Shown here piece after piece: positions 1 through 4,761 of a stretch of DNA of 5,625 bases (the first letter of the stretch is position 1; each line of letters opens with the position of its first letter). The DNA is from an uncultured Veillonella sp. Its GTDB lineage: Bacteria > Bacillota > Negativicutes > Veillonellales > Veillonellaceae. The stretch lies in NCBI GenBank assembly GCA_900552445.1, contig URZS01000088.1:1-5625 (forward strand). Direction: 5' to 3'. Under the pieces are notes generated by a model. It was not told where the DNA came from. It searched no databases and saw nothing but the letters and a program-made list of their open reading frames with translations. A program made the position numbers and the translations under genes.

Positions 1-209
1 CATTACCTGCAGCGGTTATGGGGATGCTTGTTGTGTATACCTTTAAAGATACAATTGTGTTATCCTATCCATATGGAGTACCGGAACTTATTGCTTTATT
101 AGTGACCGTTGGTATACATGTATGGAAACGAAATATGTTCATGTCTATTGGGGCAGGCACTGTAGTGTATATGATACTTATACAAGCCGTATTTAATGTA
201 CCTAAATAG
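1..209 (+). CDS. azlD: AzlD family branched-chain amino acid transport protein, C-terminal part (5' end outside the window)
   Basis: Reading frame 3 is open from the window edge to a TAG at 207-209 and gives 68 residues beginning LPAAVMGMLVVYTFKD. The LP-AVM-MLVVY-KD block is the typical conserved segment in the middle of AzlD proteins, small membrane proteins of about 100-110 residues that partner with AzlC to export branched-chain amino acids and analogues. The rest is two hydrophobic stretches (about ELIALLVTVGIHVW and SIGAGTVVYMILIQAVF) with a short basic turn (KRN) between them, as expected for the last membrane helices. An internal ATG at 18 lies inside the conserved block, so it is not the true start. 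An azlC gene would be expected just upstream but is outside the window. The family call is from recognition only. Confidence 0.8.
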   Translation, partial: LPAAVMGMLVVYTFKDTIVLSYPYGVPELIALLVTVGIHVWKRNMFMSIGAGTVVYMILIQAVFNVPK

Positions 210-231
210 AATAAAGTACAATAAAATAAAT

Positions 232-277
232 AAACCACTTATATCTATTCCTAAAAGAAGGGAGATATAAGTGGTTT
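232..277. terminator. Bidirectional rho-independent terminator between convergent genes
   Basis: A perfect 15-bp inverted repeat pairs 232-246 (AAACCACTTATATCT) with 263-277, leaving a 16-base loop. On the plus strand it is followed by a T-rich run (TTTTCTTTTT, from about 275), which suits termination of the azlD transcript. On the minus strand the stem is followed by TTTATTTATTTTAT, which suits termination of the reductase transcript arriving from the right. The stem is AT-rich, so its strength in each direction is uncertain. Confidence 0.8.
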
Positions 278-282
278 TCTTT

Positions 283-1134
283 TTATCTTAGTTGTAATAG
301 TCTTTCTAGACCTGGTGCGGTGTGGTGATCTTCCAAGAAGTCTTGTTGATCTAATAATTCCATAACGTCCATGTCGATGTTAGTGAGTTTGAAGTCGAAT
401 ACATCAAAGTTAGCTTCCATATGGCTTATATTATTTGCCTTTGGCAATGGAATAATGCCTCGTTGAATATGCCAACGCAAGATGATTTGGTGTTTACTAA
501 CGCCGTATTTTTCAGCCAAGCTTTTAATGATCGGGTGGTCGAAAATCGGTTGGCGATCACGAGTAAATGGAGACCACGCCATGCCTACTACTTGATGTTT
601 ACGCATTAATTGTAATAAGGATTGACGTTGGTTGAATGGGTGGCACTCGATTTGGTTCACCACAGGTTTTATATTACAGTGGTACAGCAAGTCGATGAGG
701 CGATCTTCGTAGAAGTTAGAGAGACCTAGACCACGCAATACGTTTTGGTCGTATAACTCCTCCATAGCACGCCATGAGCCGTAGTAATCTCCCAAAGGTT
801 GGTGTACAAGCATGATGTCGATATAATTAGTGTCTAATTTTTTTAGAGAACTTTCAACAGCACGCATCGTATTATCATAGCCTGCATCGGTGTGCCAAAT
901 TTTTGTAGTAATAATGATATCTGTACGATTAACGCCAGATGCTTTGATACCTCTGCCAACGGCTTCTTCGTTGCCGTAGTAAGCCGCTGTATCGAGCAAG
1001 CGATAGCCTACGCCAAGTGCATTAGCAACGGCTTGCTCCGTTTCTCCTTCGGTGCCAGTTTTATAAGTGCCATAACCGATAGAGGGGATAAAGCTGCCGT
1101 TATTTAATATTCTAAAGTCCATCCGTTCTTCCAT
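283..1134 (-). CDS. Aldo/keto reductase (2,5-diketo-gluconate reductase-like)
   Basis: A cytoplasmic NADPH-dependent oxidoreductase of the AKR superfamily, which reduces aldehydes and ketones to alcohols. With the start used here it is 283 residues, normal for the family. The catalytic tetrad is complete: D48 and Y53 in LLDTAAYYGNE, K78 in TTKIW, and H111 in LVHQP. Near the C terminus IPLPKA (about residues 228-233) is in the position of the IPKS motif that contacts the NADPH 2'-phosphate. GLGLSNF and VNQIECHP are the usual mid-barrel motifs. The frame extends upstream to an ATG at 1155, but the ATG at 1134 has GGAGG five bases before it and puts the tetrad at the usual family numbering, so 1134 is preferred. 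Gene-specific substrate cannot be read from the sequence. It is convergent with azlD and divergent from the efflux adaptor gene. Confidence 0.93.
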   Translation of the reverse strand: MEERMDFRILNNGSFIPSIGYGTYKTGTEGETEQAVANALGVGYRLLDTAAYYGNEEAVGRGIKASGVNRTDIIITTKIWHTDAGYDNTMRAVESSLKKLDTNYIDIMLVHQPLGDYYGSWRAMEELYDQNVLRGLGLSNFYEDRLIDLLYHCNIKPVVNQIECHPFNQRQSLLQLMRKHQVVGMAWSPFTRDRQPIFDHPIIKSLAEKYGVSKHQIILRWHIQRGIIPLPKANNISHMEANFDVFDFKLTNIDMDVMELLDQQDFLEDHHTAPGLERLLQLR

Positions 1135-1139
1135 GAGAA

Positions 1140-1144
1140 CCTCC
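1140..1144 (-). promoter_or_regulatory. Ribosome binding site deciding the reductase start
   Basis: On the minus strand GGAGG lies five bases before the ATG at 1134-1132. This site falls inside the longer frame that begins at 1155, and the upstream ATG has only AT-rich sequence in front of it. That argues for the shorter 283-residue protein. Confidence 0.8.
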
Positions 1145-1196
1145 GTTATATCCATAAATTAAAGAAGTTAGCTTTCATATAATTCTAATTGATTTT

Positions 1197-1226
1197 ATGA
1201 TATACTAAGGTATTGATAAAAATCAA
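1197..1226 (-). promoter_or_regulatory. Candidate promoter for the aldo/keto reductase
   Basis: On the minus strand TTGATT (1226-1221) is followed after 18 bases by TATCAT (1202-1197), a fair match to a sigma-70-type -35/-10 pair. It overlaps the candidate plus-strand promoter of the adaptor gene, so the two genes would be fired from interleaved sites. This is assigned by eye and the match is moderate. Confidence 0.4.
1198..1206 (+). promoter_or_regulatory. Candidate extended -10 promoter for the efflux adaptor
   Basis: TGATATACT fits the extended -10 form TGnTATAAT with one mismatch. No good -35 is found at the normal distance, which is tolerated by extended -10 promoters. Transcription would start near 1213, inside or just before the palindrome at 1211-1228, leaving a leader of about 30 bases. 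Confidence 0.45.
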
Positions 1227-1228
1227 TA
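1211..1228. promoter_or_regulatory. 7-4-7 palindrome, possible operator between divergent genes
   Basis: TATTGAT-AAAA-ATCAATA is a perfect inverted repeat in the reductase/adaptor intergenic region. It covers the candidate -35 of the reductase promoter and the predicted start of the adaptor transcript. More copies of the half site lie nearby: ATTGAT at 1188-1193 and ATCAAT at 1251-1256, the latter inside the adaptor coding region. A dimeric repressor site is a reasonable reading, but no regulator gene is in the window. Confidence 0.4.
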
Positions 1229-1245
1229 TGATAGGAAGTGACAGA

Positions 1246-2364
1246 ATGAAAATCAATCGTTTATGTTCTGTAATTGCTATGCTTGGTGTTATACTAATGG
1301 CGCTCGCCATTGCCGGTTGCGGTCCGAAAACTGTATCCGTAGCAGAGGTAACATACAAGGATATGCCGTTACAGATACATAATGACGCCAATGTAACAGC
1401 CCTTAACAAGGCGACAGTAACGCCGACCTTAACAGGGCAGGTCGTATATGCTGTGAAAGTAGGCGACCAAGTACAGCAAGGCCAAACCTTGGCAACTGTA
1501 GATACATCGGCTTTACAACAACAGCTGGCATCCTTACAAGGTCAGTTAGCGCAAGCTCAATCGCAATCATATGCGACATCTGTAACGACTACGACGGCTG
1601 CGTCCGTAGATAGTGCTCAATTAGCACAGGCACAGAAAATGCGTGAAGCAGGCATGATTACACAAAAAGAATATGATCGCATTGTGGAACGATCTCAACC
1701 ACAAACTACGACAGTAACAACTGGCGGTGGTGGCGGTGGCGCTAATGTAGCAGCTATCGAAGCACAAATCGCTCAAGTATCGGCACAAATGGCTGCATCC
1801 ACAATTGTAGCTCCTATAGCAGGTACGGTGACGGCTATTTATAACGAAGACCGTCAAATGGCGATTGCAGATCGTCCGTTTATGATGATACAACAAACTA
1901 CACCGATGGTAGCATCTCTCAGCATTCCTCGTGATGCGGCGATGAAACTGGGCACACCGGAGGCAAAAAACGGCATGAAAGTGCTCCTCAAGGTGGCTGA
2001 ACAAGAATTACCAGGTGAATTAACTTACGTAGATATTACGCAACCTGAAACGGTGCCTAGCGTATTGGTGAAAGCAACTTTCAACAACGACAAAGGACTC
2101 ATTAAGGCTGGCGAATTCTATACACTCGTTATCGAATCTAATGTGAAAGCAAAAATATTGACCGTTCCATCTAAGGCGGTTCGTGAAAACTCTGACGGCA
2201 AATATGTCTATGTATTGACTGAAAATAATACAGTGGACGTACGCGTCGTAGAGATAGGCATCACAGAAGGCGATGATGTAGCTATTATTTCTGGTCTAAA
2301 CGCAGGTGACAAGGTTATCACCACTGATGGAACCTTTGTGTTAGGCGAATCTGTAAAATTGTAA
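1246..2364 (+). CDS. Efflux RND transporter periplasmic adaptor subunit (membrane fusion lipoprotein)
   Basis: An envelope protein that links an inner-membrane RND pump to an outer-membrane channel. The ATG at 1246 is chosen because AGGAAG lies seven bases upstream and the product (372 residues) then starts with a clean lipoprotein signal: MKINR, a hydrophobic stretch, and lipobox IAGC with the lipidated Cys at residue 25. A TTG at 1213 would add 11 residues that look unlike a signal. Domains in order: first half of the lipoyl domain (about 58-87, with GQVVYAVKVGDQVQQGQTL), a coiled-coil hairpin (about 88-184, containing KMREAGMITQKEYDRI), second lipoyl half (about 185-206, STIVAPIAGTVTAIY), beta barrel (to about 300), and membrane-proximal domain (about 304-372, LTVPSKAV...GLNAGDKVI). 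The hairpin is broken by Thr/Ser-rich and Gly-rich linkers, including six consecutive Gly codons at 1723-1740. No RND permease or outer-membrane channel gene follows; the next gene is unrelated. Confidence 0.9.
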   Translation: MKINRLCSVIAMLGVILMALAIAGCGPKTVSVAEVTYKDMPLQIHNDANVTALNKATVTPTLTGQVVYAVKVGDQVQQGQTLATVDTSALQQQLASLQGQLAQAQSQSYATSVTTTTAASVDSAQLAQAQKMREAGMITQKEYDRIVERSQPQTTTVTTGGGGGGANVAAIEAQIAQVSAQMAASTIVAPIAGTVTAIYNEDRQMAIADRPFMMIQQTTPMVASLSIPRDAAMKLGTPEAKNGMKVLLKVAEQELPGELTYVDITQPETVPSVLVKATFNNDKGLIKAGEFYTLVIESNVKAKILTVPSKAVRENSDGKYVYVLTENNTVDVRVVEIGITEGDDVAIISGLNAGDKVITTDGTFVLGESVKL

Positions 2365-2388
2365 TTACGAACCGAAAGGTTCTATACT
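2359..2388 (+). promoter_or_regulatory. Candidate promoter for the DUF2156 gene
   Basis: TTGTAA (2359-2364), which includes the adaptor stop codon, is followed after 18 bases by TATACT (2383-2388). The spacer holds a 14-base dyad, GAACC-GAAA-GGTTC (2369-2382). The dyad could be a protein site or, in read-through RNA, a small hairpin; it has no directly following T run, so it is not a convincing terminator. The DUF2156 leader would then be about 85-90 bases. Confidence 0.4.
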
Positions 2389-2427
2389 AGAGTTTTAAAA
2401 TTATGTGGAATGCATGATAGTAAGAAA

Positions 2428-2461
2428 CTTTCACAGTCTGTGAAAGCAACCTCGTAAGGGG
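2428..2461 (+). other. Structured 5' leader of the DUF2156 gene: two adjacent hairpins
   Basis: The first element is a perfect 9-1-9 inverted repeat, CTTTCACAG-T-CTGTGAAAG (2428-2446), which folds as an 8-bp stem with a three-base loop. The second is CCTC-GTAA-GGGG (2450-2461), a four-pair stem (one G-U) capped by a GNRA-type loop. The same CCTC could instead pair with GAGG at 2472-2475 in the ribosome binding site. There is no T run, so these do not look like terminators. I do not recognise a known riboswitch class. A role in controlling translation is inference. Confidence 0.45.
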
Positions 2462-2470
2462 AATCTGATA

Positions 2471-2476
2471 GGAGGG
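2471..2476 (+). promoter_or_regulatory. Strong ribosome binding site in front of an ATT start
   Basis: GGAGGG is followed by three ATT codons in a row (2477, 2480, 2483) and then the coding frame. Six bases separate it from the ATT at 2483. No ATG, GTG or TTG in the correct frame lies at a usable distance; the nearest conventional start in frame is TTG at 2582, over 100 bases away. Confidence 0.75.
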
Positions 2477-2482
2477 ATTATT

Positions 2483-3400
2483 ATTTTAGAATTTAAACGT
2501 TTTGAATTAAGAGATAAACCATTAATCGACAAGTATTTTGAACAACATCATTATGAAGCATCTGACAACTGTTTCACTACATTGTTCATGTGGCAAGATC
2601 CGTACGGCATCCGTTGGGCTGAAGAAAATGGCGTGTTGTACATCCAAGGTGGCGGTAAGCGTGAAACATTCCTATTGCCTCCATTTGCTGGTAAAGATGC
2701 TAAGTTCCTTGATGGTTTATTGCGCGCTAAAGAATGGTTCGTAGAAAATAAATTGCCATTCCGCTTTAAAGGTGTTAGCAAAGCAGTAAAAGAGCGTATG
2801 GAAGACCTATGTCCTGGTCGCTATGAGTTCACACCTGACCGCGATAACTACGAATACATTTACAAATCTGAAGATCTTATCAATTTGTCTGGTAAGAAGT
2901 TCCGTCAAAAGAAAAATCATTTAAACCAATTCCGCATGCAATATTCTAACTATGAGTACTTGCCAATTACGGAAGATATCATTCCATTATGTCGCGAAAC
3001 AGCAGCATCTTGGGTGGAAACTCACCACGAAGAAGGTATCGAAGACGAATTAGTAGCTATTAATTTATTGTTCGATAACTGGGAAGCACTAGGCCTTAAA
3101 GGCGGCGCCATTAAATTGTTTGGCCGTGTGGAAGCCTTCAGTATCGGTGAGATCTTAAATGATAGAATTGCTTTGATTCATATTGAAAAAGCAAATCCAG
3201 ATATTCGTGGTTTGTACCAAGCGATTAACAATGAATTCATTCGTCATGAATTTAGCGAAGTTGAATTCATCAACCGTGAAGAAGACATGGGCTTGCCTGG
3301 CCTTAGTCAAGCAAAAGAATCTTACAACCCAGATCACTTTGCTGAAAAATATGACGCAGTATATGCTAACGAAGCAGATAATGCGACAGGCGGTAAATAA
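2483..3400 (+). CDS. DUF2156 domain protein (phosphatidylglycerol lysyltransferase C-terminal-like), probable ATT start
   Basis: The full product is 305 residues, beginning (M)LEFKRFELRDKPLIDKYF. This N-terminal LEFK...L-DK--ID-Y pattern followed by SDNCFTTLFMWQDPYGIRW (about 28-46) is the normal opening of Firmicutes DUF2156 proteins, so the frame upstream of the TTG at 2582 is clearly coding. Later family motifs are YIYKSEDLINLSGKKFRQKKN (about 125-145, given in part), AFSIGEI (about 218), HIEKANPDIRGLYQAIN (about 233-249) and GLPGLSQAKESYNP (about 270-283). The fold is a double GNAT-like domain related to the catalytic part of MprF aminoacyl-tRNA-dependent transferases. This protein has no membrane segments, so it is a soluble relative; its substrate is unknown. 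The gene has its own leader and ends in a strong terminator, so it appears monocistronic. Family call is firm. The exact ATT (2480 or 2483) is less so. Confidence 0.88.
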   Translation: MLEFKRFELRDKPLIDKYFEQHHYEASDNCFTTLFMWQDPYGIRWAEENGVLYIQGGGKRETFLLPPFAGKDAKFLDGLLRAKEWFVENKLPFRFKGVSKAVKERMEDLCPGRYEFTPDRDNYEYIYKSEDLINLSGKKFRQKKNHLNQFRMQYSNYEYLPITEDIIPLCRETAASWVETHHEEGIEDELVAINLLFDNWEALGLKGGAIKLFGRVEAFSIGEILNDRIALIHIEKANPDIRGLYQAINNEFIRHEFSEVEFINREEDMGLPGLSQAKESYNPDHFAEKYDAVYANEADNATGGK

Positions 3401-3405
3401 AAATC

Positions 3406-3444
3406 TGAGCTATGAAGCCGATGTGCTTCATAGCTCATTTTGTT
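3406..3444 (+). terminator. Rho-independent terminator of the DUF2156 gene
   Basis: A 13-bp perfect stem pairs 3406-3418 (TGAGCTATGAAGC) with 3425-3437, around a six-base loop (CGATGT), followed by TTTTGTT. It starts six bases after the TAA stop. This is a strong, textbook-shaped terminator for the plus strand. Confidence 0.9.
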
Positions 3445-3449
3445 ATAAT
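3441..3449 (+). promoter_or_regulatory. Extended -10 promoter for the acetyltransferase/pseudouridine synthase pair
   Basis: TGTTATAAT matches the extended -10 consensus TGnTATAAT exactly. It overlaps the end of the T run of the preceding terminator. No good -35 exists at the expected distance (which falls in the terminator loop and stem), but an extended -10 can work without one. Predicted transcription start is near 3456, giving a leader of about 110 bases that contains the GCGAT repeat. Confidence 0.55.
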
Positions 3450-3495
3450 AGAAGTGTTAGCCTATCTATTTATATTTACATTACGTATCATCATG

Positions 3496-3529
3496 GCGAT
3501 GCGATGCGATGCGATGCGATGCGATGCGA
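3496..3529 (+). repeat. Pentanucleotide tandem repeat (GCGAT)n in the acetyltransferase leader
   Basis: Six perfect copies of GCGAT (3496-3525) are followed by a partial copy GCGA (3526-3529, then C). The tract lies between the candidate promoter at 3441-3449 and the ribosome binding site at 3555-3558. It contains an ATG in every unit, distributed over all three frames. Short tandem repeats of this kind change copy number by slipped-strand mispairing, so copy number may differ between strains or cells. Confidence 0.95.
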
Positions 3530-3554
3530 CAGATAGAAGCCTTTATGATATAAC

Positions 3555-3558
3555 GAGG
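3555..3558 (+). promoter_or_regulatory. Ribosome binding site of the acetyltransferase
   Basis: GAGG, eight bases before the ATG at 3567. The frame upstream of that ATG is closed by TGA at 3546-3548, so 3567 is the natural start. Confidence 0.7.
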
Positions 3559-3566
3559 ACATAATT

Positions 3567-4760
3567 ATGGAATTTAGAATTGCAACGGCTCAAGATACGC
3601 CACATGTAGAAAACCTATGGGCGTACTGCTTTGAACCTAAGGAAGATCCATTCTTCCAATATTATTTTACTAATTGCTATGAACCAGAACATACAATGGT
3701 TGGTCTAGAACAAGATCAATTGTTAAGTACTGTTCATTTGCGTCAATATAATCTTAATGTACGCGGTGCTGTACTGCCTACGAGCTACATGGTGGGCGTA
3801 GCCACACATCCTGCAGCTCGCCGTGGCGGTGTAGGTGGTGCGCTATTGACCGCTGCCTTAGAGGAACTTCGTCAGCGCGGTCAAGCTATGACGATTTTGA
3901 TGCCTTCTAAAGCGGCTTTTTACCAACAATATGGTTGGGAACTTTATGCTCATCAATGGGTGAACACCATGTCTCTTGAAGACTTGCGCCCTATGACGGA
4001 TAAAACGTTGAGCTTTGGCTTGCTTAATAGCGTAGACCAATGGACTTTACTAGATCCAGTATATAAAGCGTATACTGCGCGTTTATCTGGTTATGCAGAG
4101 CGCGGTGAAAAGGAATGGAAACGCTTGCTCGGCAGCTTCTTTGTGGAAGGCGTAAACATCGCTGTTGTGCGCAATGATGAAAATATCATCGAAGGTTATG
4201 CGGTCTATCGTTTAGGCCAACCTGAAATTCTTGTTTCTGAATTGGTGTATACTACACGCCGTGCACAACGGGCATTGCTCAATTATTTCTACAATCATCG
4301 CTCCCAAGGCACTTCTATCCGTTGGAATGAAGGTCTTCACGATACATACTATCGTTTCTATCCAGATGGTAGAAGCGGCCATGCCACTATGCCGTATATG
4401 ATGAGTCGTATTGTTGATGTGAAAGCGGCTCTTGAAGCGATTCCTGTCAATCCAGAGGCATTGATGATGCCTATTACTTTGACCTTTGGTGTTAAAGATA
4501 GCCTTTGTGCCTGGAATGAAGGTCGCTACGAAGTACAATACGGCGGTGCATTAACTCCAACAGTTAAGAAAGTATCTGATACGCTTGAAGGCGAAGTCGA
4601 TCTTACGGTTGAAGTAGGCGCTTTGAGCCAACTTTTGATGGGCACATTAACAGCACGTGACCTTGCCTTTGAAGGTAAACTTTCAGTAGGTCAAGAATGG
4701 TTAGATTATTTCGATATCCTCTATCCTGAACAAAAAACATATATTAACGAATGGTGGTAA
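3567..4760 (+). CDS. Eis-like GNAT family N-acetyltransferase
   Basis: A 397-residue acetyl-CoA-dependent acetyltransferase of the Eis type. The length and architecture fit the family: an N-terminal GNAT domain, a second GNAT-like domain, and a C-terminal SCP2-like region. The acetyl-CoA motif is clear at about 76-93 (VGVATHPAARRGGVGGAL, with RRGGVGG binding the pyrophosphate). PSKAAFYQQYGW (about 113-124) is the conserved segment that carries the general-acid tyrosine in this fold; Y119 is the likely residue. The C-terminal part includes LTARDLAFEGKL and ends YINEWW. In mycobacterial Eis the C-terminal carboxylate takes part in catalysis, so the exact end may matter here too. Eis proteins acetylate amines such as aminoglycosides or protein lysines; the substrate here is unknown. 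The leader carries a GCGAT tandem repeat, and the downstream pseudouridine synthase starts after one base. Confidence 0.9.
   Translation: MEFRIATAQDTPHVENLWAYCFEPKEDPFFQYYFTNCYEPEHTMVGLEQDQLLSTVHLRQYNLNVRGAVLPTSYMVGVATHPAARRGGVGGALLTAALEELRQRGQAMTILMPSKAAFYQQYGWELYAHQWVNTMSLEDLRPMTDKTLSFGLLNSVDQWTLLDPVYKAYTARLSGYAERGEKEWKRLLGSFFVEGVNIAVVRNDENIIEGYAVYRLGQPEILVSELVYTTRRAQRALLNYFYNHRSQGTSIRWNEGLHDTYYRFYPDGRSGHATMPYMMSRIVDVKAALEAIPVNPEALMMPITLTFGVKDSLCAWNEGRYEVQYGGALTPTVKKVSDTLEGEVDLTVEVGALSQLLMGTLTARDLAFEGKLSVGQEWLDYFDILYPEQKTYINEWW
4753..4757 (+). promoter_or_regulatory. Ribosome binding site of the pseudouridine synthase, inside the acetyltransferase end
   Basis: GGTGG lies within the two final Trp codons of the acetyltransferase and four bases before the ATG at 4762. 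It is the only purine-rich G tract near that start. Together with the one-base gap between the stop and start codons, it points to translational coupling. Confidence 0.55.
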
Positions 4761-4761
4761 T

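Larger units (their letters stand above)
3493..3564 (+). other. Possible upstream ORF through the GCGAT repeat (23 codons)
   Basis: ATG at 3493 opens a 23-codon frame (MAMRCDAMRCDATDRSLYDI, then TRT) that reads through the repeat and stops at TAA 3562-3564, two bases before the acetyltransferase ATG. No clear ribosome binding site precedes it, and the residues are mostly repeat-encoded, so it is unlikely to make a functional peptide. It is listed because its stop position could affect initiation at the next gene. Confidence 0.2.

Noticed and set aside
283..1155. Longer aldo/keto reductase starting at ATG 1155
   Set aside because: GGAGG at 1140-1144 lies inside this extension and is ideally placed for ATG 1134; the shorter form matches normal family numbering of the catalytic residues.
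1213..1245. TTG start at 1213 for the efflux adaptor
   Set aside because: No ribosome binding site, it lies in the palindrome near the predicted transcription start, and it would put extra polar residues before a clean lipoprotein signal that begins at ATG 1246.
1621..2004. Minus-strand open frame of 127 codons inside the adaptor gene
   Set aside because: Cys/His-rich shadow of the coding strand, with no ribosome binding site and no recognisable family.
2369..2382. GAACC-GAAA-GGTTC as the terminator of the adaptor gene
   Set aside because: Only five base pairs and followed by TATACTAGAG rather than a T run.
3496..3529. GCGAT tract as a CRISPR or iteron array
   Set aside because: Units are only five bases and directly adjacent with no spacers; there are no cas or replication genes nearby.
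3183..3536. Plus-strand frame of 117 codons overlapping the DUF2156 gene and ending in the GCGAT repeat
   Set aside because: Mostly an out-of-frame reading of a well-supported gene; it then crosses the terminator hairpin and ends in repeat-encoded residues.
3475..3549. GCGAT repeat as a variable spacer between TTTACA (3475-3480) and TATGAT (3544-3549)
   Set aside because: The spacing is 63 bases, and even losing the whole 34-base repeat would not bring it to 17. The resulting start would also fall in the ribosome binding site.
4212..4538. Minus-strand frames inside the acetyltransferase and pseudouridine synthase genes (also 4948-5208), and a plus-strand frame at 5279-5554
   Set aside because: All lie in other frames of clearly coding regions with complete family motifs; none has its own start signals or a recognisable product.
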